From: Sphaerisporangium album
Lineage (GTDB): Bacteria > Actinomycetota > Actinomycetes > Streptosporangiales > Streptosporangiaceae
NCBI RefSeq assembly: GCF_003323745.1
Contig: NZ_QOIL01000035.1
Location: forward strand, 1-64,000
Direction: 5' to 3'
DNA length: 64,000 bases
Shown one piece after another: positions 17,211 through 25,618 of the stretch (its first letter is position 1; each line of letters begins with the position of its first letter). The notes beneath the pieces are model-generated. The model had not been told where the DNA came from, did no database searches, and was given only the letters and a program-made list of their open reading frames with translations. Made by a program: the position numbers and the translations under genes.

Positions 17211-17436
17211 CAGCTAGTAGTGCCCGAGGAAACGGGATGTGGTGTGGCTCTTCGGTCTCGGCCTGCCAAGCCAAGCTGACAGCTACTGAGGAAAATGTCG
17301 GTCGCTGTTGCTCGGTCGCTGGCAAACCCCCAGGTCTGAGGGGGGAGACAGGAAAGTCAGCGACCAAAGCGACTCCAGGATGAGACATATGACGAGCTCT
17401 CCCATGCGCACGGGCGCGTGATAAGTGGAACTCTTG

Positions 17437-17795
17437 AGTCGCTTCGGTAGCTGCTGGGTGCGGTGAACCGCCATGACCTGGGGTCCTTCAGGCGCATCGG
17501 TACGAGCGACCGAAGCGATTGCGCGCGGACATCCCGCCACGGACATGTGATCCCACGCCGTCCAGAGGATCTCCGCTAACCTGTCCTCGCCATGTTCCAA
17601 AGCACAGTCGCTTCGGTAGCTGCTGGGTGCGGTGAACCGCCATGACCTGGGGTCCTTCAGGCGCATCGGTACGAGCGACCGAAGCGATTGCGCGCGGACA
17701 TCCCGCCACGGACATGTGATCCCACGCCGTCCAGAGGATCTCCGCTAACCTGTCCTCGCCATGTTCCAAAGCACAGTCGCTTCGGTAGCTGCTGG
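17437..17795. repeat. 169-bp tandem repeat, two full copies plus a partial third
   Basis: Copies start at 17437, 17606 and 17775 (period 169); the third stops after about 20 nt. The two full copies appear identical. Each begins AGTCGCTTCGGTAGCTGCTG and contains, about 75 nt later, ACCGAAGCGATT, the complement of its start, so each unit is also a hairpin. Related GGTCGCT/AGCGACC words lie at 17290-17370. It ends just before the primase gene, as expected for an iteron-like origin. It also contains small ORF-like frames that are simply repeated. Confidence 0.85.
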
Positions 17796-17843
17796 CGGGA
17801 ATCGGCCTCTCGGCCCGGGGAGTTGGCAGAGGCTGAGTTCCGT

Positions 17844-18977
17844 ATGGCAGGCCCGCCCGGGACGAGAAGGGATGACGTGTCGCCGCCCCACGTTGAGGTT
17901 GACCGTCCCGCTACGCACGCCCCTGGGTCGCTGGCTATCGCCCGCTGGTGCGCTGCGCAGGGGTGGCCAGTCCATCCGCTCGCCCCACGGGGCAAGACTC
18001 CCGCGGGAAACTGCCGGGCATGTCGGAACGATCGTGACCATGTCCCGGCCGGCTGCCCGTGCCTGGCCGCTGGTCGCTGGTGCCATGGTTTCCACGCCGC
18101 CACTACCGACCCTCAGCTCATCGCCCGGTGGTGGAGTGCGCGGCCGGACTTCGGCGTCGGGATCGCTTGCGGCCCGGCCCGGCTTGTCGTCATCGACATC
18201 GACGCCCACCCTGGCCCCGTCCCCGCCCGGGATCGGATCCTGCCAGGCATCCCTGTCGACGACCGGGTCGACCTCAACGGGCTCGCCTCAGGGTTTCACA
18301 CCCTTGCGCTACTCTCTGCTTTGCGGGGCGCTCCTGACCCCGCCGGGGATGAGACGACCATGCGCGTGCGCACCCCTTCCGGCGGCCTGCACGTGTGGTA
18401 CCGCACCGGCGCTCCTACCTACCTGTGTTCCACCGGGTCGAGCTCCGGCCGGGCCCTGGCATGGCAAGTTGATGTCCGCGCCGCTGGCGGCTACATCATC
18501 GCCCCCGGTACCCAGACCAACGCGGGCACCTACAGCGTGCTCGGTAGCTGCCGTCACCCCGCGCCGTTGCCGGACTGGTTGGCGCAGGAGCTGACACGCA
18601 CGGGACACCTGGCCACCGCAGCGCCGGAGCAGGCCGCGGCGCACAACCTGGTGCCCCCCCGTGCCCGTCAGGCTGTCCTCAGCGTCGGTGGTGGCCGCAC
18701 TGCGGTCGCCCGAGCGCTCGACACCGTCCTTGCTGAGGTCCTGGCCTGTGCCAGCGTTCCCGAAGGCGCCGGCTTCACCGGCAAACTCAACCGCGCCGCC
18801 TACACCGCCGGCGGGCTTATCGCCTCCGGACACCTGCAGGAGGACCAAGCCGAGCAGCTTCTCACCCAAGCCGCCGCTCACGCCCGCCCCGGCCAGGACC
18901 GGCGCTGCGCTCAGATCATCCGCAACGGCCTGATCGCCGGTGCCCGGCGGCCACTCACCCCTCAGGGACGCACATGA
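17844..18977 (+). CDS. Primase-polymerase (Prim-Pol) replication protein
   Basis: Bifunctional DNA primase/polymerase N-domain protein, about 377 residues from ATG 17844 (GTG near 17877 is an alternative; the longer frame would read into the tandem repeat). Prim-Pol signatures: ARWCAAQGWPVHPLAPRGKT, a CxxC...CxC cluster (Cys57, 60, 71, 73), VGIACG, VVIDIDAHPG with the metal-binding Asp118 and Asp120, TPSGGLHVWYR and GGYIIAPG. It synthesises primers for replication of phages, plasmids and actinomycete integrative elements (RepPP type). Its stop overlaps the helicase start by ATGA, so the two act together. Confidence 0.85.
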   Translation: MAGPPGTRRDDVSPPHVEVDRPATHAPGSLAIARWCAAQGWPVHPLAPRGKTPAGNCRACRNDRDHVPAGCPCLAAGRWCHGFHAATTDPQLIARWWSARPDFGVGIACGPARLVVIDIDAHPGPVPARDRILPGIPVDDRVDLNGLASGFHTLALLSALRGAPDPAGDETTMRVRTPSGGLHVWYRTGAPTYLCSTGSSSGRALAWQVDVRAAGGYIIAPGTQTNAGTYSVLGSCRHPAPLPDWLAQELTRTGHLATAAPEQAAAHNLVPPRARQAVLSVGGGRTAVARALDTVLAEVLACASVPEGAGFTGKLNRAAYTAGGLIASGHLQEDQAEQLLTQAAAHARPGQDRRCAQIIRNGLIAGARRPLTPQGRT

Positions 18978-20485
18978 ACGTCCCAACGGGACACGGCGGC
19001 TTCGACGCCAGGGCGACCGCCCAGCAGATGCTCGACCTATCCCTCCCCACGGCCCAGCCGCAACCGCCACCGCCTCGCGCTTCCCTCGAGACCATCACCA
19101 GCCATGGCCTGCTGCCTGACTCGCTGTCCGACCGAGGTAACGCCAAGCTGTTCGTACGCCTCTACAGCAAGGACTTCCGGCACGTTCCGGGACTGGGCTG
19201 GTACCGCTGGGCTGACCACCGCTGGCAGCTCGACGACAGCGAGACCGTGGTGTGGTCAGCCGGGGAAATGGCCGAGAACCTCGCGCTCAAAGACCCCCGC
19301 GGTCACTACACCGACACAGACCTGCGCCGGCACCGCCGCCGCTCGTTGTCCACCTCGGGGATGAACGCGCTGTTGATGCAAGCCAAGGCCGCTCCTGGCA
19401 TGGCCCTCAACGCTGCGCAGCTGGACGCCGACCCTTATGCATTGTGTACCCCGGCCGGCGTCGTCGACCTGCGCACCGGTCTCCTCACCCCGCCGGATCC
19501 GACCCGGCATTTTCACTCACGCTCGACAACCGTCGCCCCGGCGCGCATGGACACCCCACGCTGGGAACGCTTCCTGGGCGACATCTTCGGCAGCGACCCC
19601 GAGGGCCGACAAACCCTGAACTTTTTGAACCTGCTGCTCGGCTACTCCATCACAGGTGACGTCGGCGCCCAGGTCCTGCCGTTCCTCTACGGAGAAGGGA
19701 AGAACGGCAAGTCGGTCCTGCTGGAGGTGATGCTCCAACTTCTGGGCGACTACGCAGACGCCGCTCCGCCGGGCTTCTTGATGGCCAAAACCTTCGACGG
19801 TCACCCGACTGATTTGGCAGAGCTCCACGGCAGGCGCATCATCGTCTGCTCGGAGCTCAAGCCCGGCGACAAGTTCGACGAGGCCCGGGTCAAACTACTG
19901 ACCGGCGGCGACAAGATCAAAGCGCGGCGAATGCGACAGGATTTCTTCTCCTTCGATCCGACGCACCACCTTTGGCTGCTCGGCAACCACCGGCCCGAGG
20001 TCACCAGCGGCGGGTTCGCCTTCTGGCGACGGATCCGGCTCATCCCATTCACGCGCGTCGTCCCAGAAGAACGCAAGATCGACAATCTGGCGCGTGTTCT
20101 GGTGAGCGAAGAAGGCCCGGGTATCCTCGCCTGGCTGGTCGACGGGGCCCGCCGCTATCTGGCAGGGGAGAAAGATCTGAGCGGACCAGAGAGGGTCCTG
20201 GTGGCCACCAACGCCTACGCCGAGACGGAGGATCACGTGGGACGGTTCATCGCCGAGGCATGCAAACTCGATCCTGCCCATCGAGAAGAGCAAGCGCACC
20301 TCTACACCGCCTACACCCGATGGTGCGGCTTTGAGGGGGCCAATCCCGTCTCCGCCCGAGCCTTCGCCGCTCGTATCCGTGAGGCGCTCGGATTGGCCTC
20401 ACCCAAGTCGATGGTGTTGTCCAACTCGCGTAAGTACTACCCAGGGATCGGCTTGATCCCTGGCCTCGACCCTCAGGAGCCGTAG
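18974..20485 (+). CDS. P4/D5-family phage-plasmid primase-helicase
   Basis: Superfamily 3 helicase of the phage P4 alpha C-terminal/D5 type, 503 residues. Residues about 50-230 carry the D5_N region (GLGWYRWADHRWQLDD, YALCTPAGVVDLRTG). The Walker A is GEGKNGKS (240-247), followed by TDLAELHGRRIIVCSELKPG (Walker B region), GGDKIKARRMRQDFFSF and HHLWLLGNHRPEV (sensor 1), then a winged-helix tail. Translationally coupled to the Prim-Pol gene. It would unwind the element's origin, plausibly the 169-bp repeats. Confidence 0.9.
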   Translation: MNVPTGHGGFDARATAQQMLDLSLPTAQPQPPPPRASLETITSHGLLPDSLSDRGNAKLFVRLYSKDFRHVPGLGWYRWADHRWQLDDSETVVWSAGEMAENLALKDPRGHYTDTDLRRHRRRSLSTSGMNALLMQAKAAPGMALNAAQLDADPYALCTPAGVVDLRTGLLTPPDPTRHFHSRSTTVAPARMDTPRWERFLGDIFGSDPEGRQTLNFLNLLLGYSITGDVGAQVLPFLYGEGKNGKSVLLEVMLQLLGDYADAAPPGFLMAKTFDGHPTDLAELHGRRIIVCSELKPGDKFDEARVKLLTGGDKIKARRMRQDFFSFDPTHHLWLLGNHRPEVTSGGFAFWRRIRLIPFTRVVPEERKIDNLARVLVSEEGPGILAWLVDGARRYLAGEKDLSGPERVLVATNAYAETEDHVGRFIAEACKLDPAHREEQAHLYTAYTRWCGFEGANPVSARAFAARIREALGLASPKSMVLSNSRKYYPGIGLIPGLDPQEP

Positions 20486-20487
20486 CA

Positions 20488-20889
20488 GTGAGCGCGTTGA
20501 TCGAACGGGCCGATCTCGTGCATGAGACTGAAATCGTCTGGCTGGAGGACATCGACTGCCTGGACTATGTGCGCCAGAGCTTGGATCGGCTGCCAAGCCG
20601 CCGCACCAGGCCGGCCTACCATCGTGACGGTCGCATGGTCGGTTATGCCATCTTGGGCAAGCAGGCCAAGGCCTCAGTCTCAGGTACCTTCCGTCGACGG
20701 GTGTTCTGGCTGCTGCCGCACGACCGAGATGAGCAGCCTGATGGTGTCTACGCGACCGGCGCTCCCTTGGAGGCCGTGGACCCCCGCACACTGGCCCCGA
20801 AGGTGGAAGGCCACAAGACCGAGCGTTCCCAAGGAGGGCCGCCGTCGCAGGCCATGGTCGAACTCGGGATGACGCTGCCTAAGTCGTGA
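20488..20889 (+). CDS. Hypothetical protein, 133 aa
   Basis: GTG 20488 lies 2 nt after the helicase stop, so it is the third gene of the replication operon. Sequence: VHETEIVWLEDIDCLDYVRQ, then HRDGRMVGYAILGKQAKASV, then FRRRVFWLLPHDRDEQPDGV. Small alpha/beta, no membrane segment, no recognised family. Position suggests a replication or excision accessory. Confidence 0.65.
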   Translation: MSALIERADLVHETEIVWLEDIDCLDYVRQSLDRLPSRRTRPAYHRDGRMVGYAILGKQAKASVSGTFRRRVFWLLPHDRDEQPDGVYATGAPLEAVDPRTLAPKVEGHKTERSQGGPPSQAMVELGMTLPKS

Positions 20890-21035
20890 CCCGGCTCGGC
20901 TACGGATGCCGGCGGGTTGTCGACTGAGCGTTGCACATCGTTGGAGCTACAGCGGGGGTCCCCCGGCGAGTGTCCATTGCTGTCGGGATGGCCTGAACCC
21001 GGTCCGTCTTATGCCAGGGCGACCGGTCCAAGCCG

Positions 21036-21584
21036 TCAGGTCCCGGCTACCAGCGGCCCCCATCTGGCGCCCTGCCACATCTGCCATTCCTGTCGTCCTG
21101 CGACGCGCTGGAGGTATCGCACGGTGGCCAGCCGTTCTTCGGGTGTTCTGGGACAAGTGCGAAGAGGGAAATAGAGGATCGTTCCCTCGTGACGCAGGCG
21201 TGCCAAGGCGCCGCCACGTGCCTGGCATTTGGACACCATGCGATTCACCAGGTGCTCCTCCATCAGATCGGCGAGCACCTGTTCGGGAGTCACGCGACCG
21301 CGTTGTGAACGGCAGCGGCCGGTGAATGTGTGTAAGTCTGCCCAACCGAATCGGTGTGAAATCGGCTCGAAGGACACATGGGATCGCGGTGGCGTGGCCT
21401 GCACGTTGCCGCTGTGGGGGTGAATCGGTAGAGCGTCGTTCACCGTTACCCGTCCCACCCGGCGGGTGTTCAATCGCAGCACGCCGATATACCTGTCACC
21501 GTCACTGCCGTGCACGTCAAAGCGATGGCTGGTGATCCGCAGCCGCGTGTGGGGCACTTCAAGGTCGGTGTGGGGGAGCTTCAT
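21036..21584 (-). CDS. Hypothetical protein, 182 aa
   Basis: ATG 21584 overlaps the stop of the preceding gene (ATGA), so the two form one unit. Sequence runs LEVPHTRLRITSHRFDVHGS, DRYIGVLRLNTRRVGRVTVN, TPEQVLADLMEEHLVNRMVS and RYLQRVAGRQEWQMWQGARW, a beta-rich first half and a helical second half. No family recognised; even base composition and codon usage support it as real. Confidence 0.55.
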   Translation of the reverse strand: MKLPHTDLEVPHTRLRITSHRFDVHGSDGDRYIGVLRLNTRRVGRVTVNDALPIHPHSGNVQATPPRSHVSFEPISHRFGWADLHTFTGRCRSQRGRVTPEQVLADLMEEHLVNRMVSKCQARGGALARLRHEGTILYFPLRTCPRTPEERLATVRYLQRVAGRQEWQMWQGARWGPLVAGT

Positions 21585-22249
21585 GGCGGCGGCGGCGGAA
21601 CGGATGGGCCGGTCTGCGGCGGCGCCGAGGATGAGGGCGGGGGCGGCGGCTCGGTAGGGCCGGTGCCCGGCGGAGTAGGTGAAGCCGTCTTGGGTCGCCG
21701 CCGCGGCTGCGGTGAGGGCTTATGCGAGGGCCTGGTCGATTTGCTGGTATATCGAGGTCGAGGGCTCATGCGGCGAGCTGGCGTCCGGAGCCGGATGCTG
21801 ACCTGGCTGCGGCTTACCTGCGGGCGCGGCGCGGGCGAGGAGGCCACGGGACTGGGCGAGGAGGGCGCAGGCAGGGGAGAAGCCGCTCGGGAAGGCTGTG
21901 GCGGTGGCACCTCCATCACCGGGCTTGGAGGCTCATCGACGGCTGCTGGGACCGCGGAGGACGGATCCCCGGCAGCGGATTTCGGTGCCGGGCCACCGGC
22001 CCAGCCGATCGCAGCCGCAATCGCAGAGGCGACACCCACGGTCGCGACGATGCCGATGGCCACCCGGCGAAACCCGCTTCGGTGTGCACCGGACGGGCCG
22101 CCTGCTCCGGTGGGCTTCGGAAGATCGCGAGCAGATTCGGCTGTCTTCGCAGGCGGGGAGTACGGTCTTTTCCGTATCGCGGCAGAGGACGGTTCGTTGG
22201 TCAAATCCAGCAGGTCGACTGCGTCTAGATCGTCGTCACGCCGATCCAT
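21581..22249 (-). CDS. Single-pass membrane protein with proline-rich tail
   Basis: Starts at ATG 22249 (MDRRDDDLDAVDLLDL) behind GGGAGGG. Residues 1-60 are acidic-to-basic cytosolic, one membrane helix (RVAIGIVATVGVASAIAAAI) spans about 61-85, and the remaining 135 residues are Pro/Ser-rich with basic clusters, likely outside the membrane. Architecture (short cytosolic part, one helix, Pro-rich exterior) resembles the C-terminal half of the sigma-factor fusion at 22584. Its function is unknown. Confidence 0.65.
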   Translation of the reverse strand: MDRRDDDLDAVDLLDLTNEPSSAAIRKRPYSPPAKTAESARDLPKPTGAGGPSGAHRSGFRRVAIGIVATVGVASAIAAAIGWAGGPAPKSAAGDPSSAVPAAVDEPPSPVMEVPPPQPSRAASPLPAPSSPSPVASSPAPRPQVSRSQVSIRLRTPARRMSPRPRYTSKSTRPSHKPSPQPRRRPKTASPTPPGTGPTEPPPPPSSSAPPQTGPSVPPPPP

Positions 22250-22583
22250 GATCAGGGCCCTCCCCGGGGTGGAAGCGGTGCGGCGTGACCGGGGTCGGCT
22301 CGCTCGCGGCACCGCACTGTCGCCGCGCACCTTTCATGCCATTTCCCTTTGAGATCGGCGGGACAGAACCGCTAGGAGAGTGATCTACACTGTAAAGTAC
22401 TGCGATTTGGTGCCAGAAATTTTTAAGGGCTGGTACACGCGGATCAGCCACTGATGTATGAGTCCCCGTAGCCAAAACCGTCCCTTGTGATGCGCCCATG
22501 ACGTCCTCCCTTGCTTGTTTAGCGCGAGAAACACGGCCCATTCGCGTTTGTGAAGTCGGCCCAAACGTGATGTCTCCTCGCTG
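22250..22583. other. Intergenic region, probable leftward promoter
   Basis: Contains an unusually AT-rich stretch (22380-22435) about 130-190 nt upstream of the 22249 ATG, the likely promoter. No gene seen. Confidence 0.45.
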
Positions 22584-24374
22584 CTAGAGGGGATTGGGAC
22601 AGTGCTTCATGTAGGTGATGGTCACGCCGACGGCTCCAGAGCCCTTGGTGCCTTTGTTGTCACCGGACCATGAGATCGACATATAGGTGCTTAAGGGCTT
22701 GCCGCAGTCGCCCACGTCCCCCGGGCTCACCTGAAGCGAGAAATCGATGGTCGAGCTCTGGCCGCTGTCGAGGGTTCCGCTACTGGGTGACGCGCTGACA
22801 CCCGAGCCGCCGACACGCCAGGTGATCGACCCGGTCTGGCTGCTCACGGTCACCGAACCCTGCCGGCCGGTCCCCAGGTCGACCGAGGCGGTGGACGCAG
22901 AGAACGAGGGAGGCGGAGGGGGGGAGGTACTGGTCGGCTTGGACTGCGACTTCGAGGTGTGCTCGGGCGAAGGCTTCGGCGGCGAGGTGTTAGGCGGAGG
23001 AGGAGGGGTGTTCGGGCCGTTGTCGGCCGCTGGCGGGCCGGAGCGCTTCGGCTTGGCGACTGGTCTGCTGGAGGGCTGGGAACGGTGGGGCCGCGGCGAC
23101 GCGAGCGGCACGGAGTCGCGGGGCCGGATGGCCGCACGCTGGGTATCGTTGGGTGCGGCGGCGTCGACGGGACCACGAGCGCCCGCTGGGCTGTCGGTGC
23201 GCGGGGGAGGCGGAGGGGGTGGCGAGTCGACCAGGGGCGGCAGCGAGTCATCGGCCGTGAGGCCGACGATCGTGTCTCCGGCCGCCTTCATGTCGATCGG
23301 CTGTTTGCTGCTGGAGTTGAACAGCAGTGACCAGATCACGGCCGCCGAAGCCACCGACACCATGGTGACCAGGCCAACGCGCCCCCAGCGGATGCGGCTC
23401 TCGGGATCGGCGGCCTCCGGGTCGGGCGCCCAGAAGTCCGTGGGCGGCTTTTGCCCCTCGGCTCGATCGGGCGCGAAGCCCTCCTCCACCGTCAACGGCG
23501 ACTGTGGGGGCGGAGGGTCCTCCAGCGCGTCGGGTTGCACGGGGAAACCGTCCGGGTGCCAGCCCTCACTGCGGGTCTCCGCGGCAGTGACCGAGGCATC
23601 CAGGCCAGCGGAAAGCCGTTCCGACGGAGCGGGGCTCGCCAGGATGGGCATGCGTGACAGCAGGGTGGTGATGGATCGCTTCGGTGGGGCGTCCTGGCAG
23701 TCCTTGCAGGCGCGCACGTGTCGGCTGATGTGCGCGCGTAGCAACCGGGTCGGCGATTCCACCCAAGACTTCACCAGGTCGGCCAGCACCGAGCACCTTG
23801 GGGTAGCGCTTCTGGCGCCCATGACGGCGGCCAGCCACTGCTCAGCGTTGTGCCTGCCCAAACGCGCTGCTGACTCCACTGCGTGCACCGGGATATCGAG
23901 TACCCGGGCCATTTCATCCGGCGAGAGGCCGTGGCGCAGGGCCAAATCGAGAATCTCGCGCTCACGCGGCTCTAGGCAGGCCAGCACCTCGACCGCCAGC
24001 TCCGGGCGTCCGCCGCGTCCCTGCCGGGCATAGGAACCAGTGCGCGTGACGCTGGCCAGCCTGGCCTGACACTCGGCGCGGGCCAGGGAGTACAACCAGG
24101 CACGTAGACGCCTGGCGTCGTACAACCGGTTGGCGTGGGTCACCGCCCCGTAGATGGCGCCCACCGTAGCCGACAGTGCATCGTCGTCGTCCAGCAGGGA
24201 ACGACAGTAGTCGTAGAGACGATCGCCATAGTCGCGGCACAGACGCTCCAGGGCGGCGGGATCACCCCTCAACACACAGATCAGCGCTCCTGCCGTAGGT
24301 CGGTCGGACGACAAAATCGGGAAAGCGGCTTGAGCCGTACGGGTTGGCCCCAAATACGGCGACGAGCCGTCCAC
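22584..24374 (-). CDS. ECF-like sigma factor fused to a membrane anchor and BACON-like domain
   Basis: A 596-residue fusion. Residues about 30-105 match sigma region 2 (ALERLCRDYGDRLYDYCRSL, ARRLRAWLYSLARAECQARL). About 128-185 match region 4 (LACLEPREREILDLALRHGL, SPDEMARVLDIPVHAVESAA). His219-x3-Cys223-x2-Cys226 recalls an anti-sigma zinc motif. A membrane helix (VGLVTMVSVASAAVIWSLLF) lies at about 333-352. A long Pro-rich linker leads to a BACON-like beta domain (GSITWRVGGSGVSASPSSGT) at about 485-575. Sigma and anti-sigma-like parts joined to an outside domain suggest a membrane-tethered transcription factor sensing an envelope ligand, possibly by proteolytic release. The GTG start lacks a strong Shine-Dalgarno. 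Confidence 0.8.
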   Translation of the reverse strand: MDGSSPYLGPTRTAQAAFPILSSDRPTAGALICVLRGDPAALERLCRDYGDRLYDYCRSLLDDDDALSATVGAIYGAVTHANRLYDARRLRAWLYSLARAECQARLASVTRTGSYARQGRGGRPELAVEVLACLEPREREILDLALRHGLSPDEMARVLDIPVHAVESAARLGRHNAEQWLAAVMGARSATPRCSVLADLVKSWVESPTRLLRAHISRHVRACKDCQDAPPKRSITTLLSRMPILASPAPSERLSAGLDASVTAAETRSEGWHPDGFPVQPDALEDPPPPQSPLTVEEGFAPDRAEGQKPPTDFWAPDPEAADPESRIRWGRVGLVTMVSVASAAVIWSLLFNSSSKQPIDMKAAGDTIVGLTADDSLPPLVDSPPPPPPPRTDSPAGARGPVDAAAPNDTQRAAIRPRDSVPLASPRPHRSQPSSRPVAKPKRSGPPAADNGPNTPPPPPNTSPPKPSPEHTSKSQSKPTSTSPPPPPSFSASTASVDLGTGRQGSVTVSSQTGSITWRVGGSGVSASPSSGTLDSGQSSTIDFSLQVSPGDVGDCGKPLSTYMSISWSGDNKGTKGSGAVGVTITYMKHCPNPL

Positions 24375-24432
24375 ATTGCAACAGAGCGGTGGGCACGGCG
24401 CGTCGTGCCTTGAGGGATCGGCGCCGACGGAC

Positions 24433-24816
24433 TCACGACAAGGCGATCACCTTGGTCGCCGGGACCGCGACCGGTGATGCGGGCGCCGTCTGCGCCAGCG
24501 AGCGCTGCAGTCGCGGCGATCGCGGGGCCGCATATTTCCACCTGAGTGCCCTCACGGACGGTCCCATCGGCGGCGGCCGAGAGCCGGCCTGATGGTCGAG
24601 CCAGTTCCTACGGCGCCGATGACCGCCGACTACCGGGTGCGGGGAGCAGCAGCCTCCATCCAGACTGCAAGTGGCTCCCAGACCCGTGAGGCAAGGCATC
24701 GTGATGACCGCGCCCTGCGCGTCACGAAGGATCACCCTCAAGTACAGCTGCCGTGCGGAGCTGGCCGAGTCCGTAACGCTGAGCGCAGTCGGCTGCCACA
24801 TTGTCACGGTGATCAC
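24433..24816 (-). CDS. Possible hypothetical protein, frame may be broken
   Basis: GTG 24816 overlaps the stop of the upstream gene (GTGA). The first 50 residues (MITVTMWQPTALSVTDSASS, ARQLYLRVILRDAQGAVITM) look coding and beta-rich. Then coding character moves to another frame, with EICGPAIAATAALAGADGAR upstream of the 24374 gene. Probably one protein interrupted by an indel near 24610. Confidence 0.35.
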   Translation of the reverse strand: MITVTMWQPTALSVTDSASSARQLYLRVILRDAQGAVITMPCLTGLGATCSLDGGCCSPHPVVGGHRRRRNWLDHQAGSRPPPMGPSVRALRWKYAAPRSPRLQRSLAQTAPASPVAVPATKVIALS

Positions 24817-25211
24817 GGGCGGGGCGCCCCTTCGGGAACCCATAGCGCGCCGTCCAGACTGCTCCAACAGGCCAGCCCATCAGGATGCTCGGCGTTGTAT
24901 GCGGGGGTCCACCAGCGGCCTTTGACACCGACCTTCTCCCGGAACTGCCGGATGTGCTCCTCCCAGTCGCCGCCTGGGACGACATGGTGGTAGTACTCCT
25001 TCACTTCCATCTGCCGTCGCAGCATGGTCGCGGCGTCGGGCCCGGGCTCATACCAGCAAGGCCGGGGGCGGTTCTGGTCCCGTTTGCTGTCGCGGTTGTC
25101 AGCGATCTTGCCGACCGGGGGCGCTGATGCCTGGTCCCGGGGGATCGGGACGGCAGCGCTGGTTGAAGTGGCCAGGAGCGAGAAGATCACGATCGCCGTG
25201 AGAGCTCTCAT
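24813..25211 (-). CDS. Secreted hypothetical protein, 132 aa
   Basis: ATG 25211 begins with a signal peptide (MRALTAIVIFSLLATSTSAA, cleavage probably after SAA). The mature part contains CWYEPGPDAATMLRRQMEVK, YYHHVVPGGDWEEHIRQFRE and GRWWTPAYNAEHPDGLACWS, with a Cys pair that may form a disulfide. No known family identified. First gene of the leftward unit that leads into the sigma-factor fusion, so possibly an envelope ligand or partner. Confidence 0.7.
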   Translation of the reverse strand: MRALTAIVIFSLLATSTSAAVPIPRDQASAPPVGKIADNRDSKRDQNRPRPCWYEPGPDAATMLRRQMEVKEYYHHVVPGGDWEEHIRQFREKVGVKGRWWTPAYNAEHPDGLACWSSLDGALWVPEGAPRP

Positions 25212-25618
25212 CAGATTCCTTCGCAGAGGACGGCAGCAGGGGGTGAGGGCTAGCGTTCACCCCATGGAGGTCAGAGGCCTGCGAACCTAGGACAACGGTG
25301 ACGAGCTGCGCCCAGGGGCGGTGTAGTTCTGTCATCGAGTTGTGATCGAAGGTAGCCGGCGAGTTCATCTACCAGCGGCGACGCGGATAGCCCGCCCTAT
25401 TTTGGTGGGCCGTAGTGGGAGTAATAGGTGGTACCTAAATGGTCGCCCGTTGCTGTGAGGCCAACCGGTGTTGGCCGCTGCCACGGGAGGAGCGCCGCTG
25501 GCGCATCCTCGCACTGGATGGTTGCCGACCGACCGTGCTGTCGCCCGGCGGTCCCCAGCCATGGCGGACCGGTGAGTGCTCAGCTCTGACCGCCACGGAA
25601 AGCCTTAGGTCGAGCAGG
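25212..25618. other. Intergenic region
   Basis: About 400 nt; should contain the promoter for the leftward 25211 gene. Nothing else recognised. Confidence 0.5.

Noticed and set aside
16310-17390. Rightward frames opposite the sigma-factor fragment
   Set aside because: Antisense shadows of the decayed leftward genes.
17437-17795. The 169-bp repeat considered as CRISPR or as tandem genes
   Set aside because: Units are contiguous without spacers, so not CRISPR; the frames inside are repeated noise without start signals.
21722-22352. Glycine-rich rightward frames opposite the proline-rich membrane protein and sigma fusion
   Set aside because: Gly-rich composition is the complement of Pro codons; no independent coding signal.
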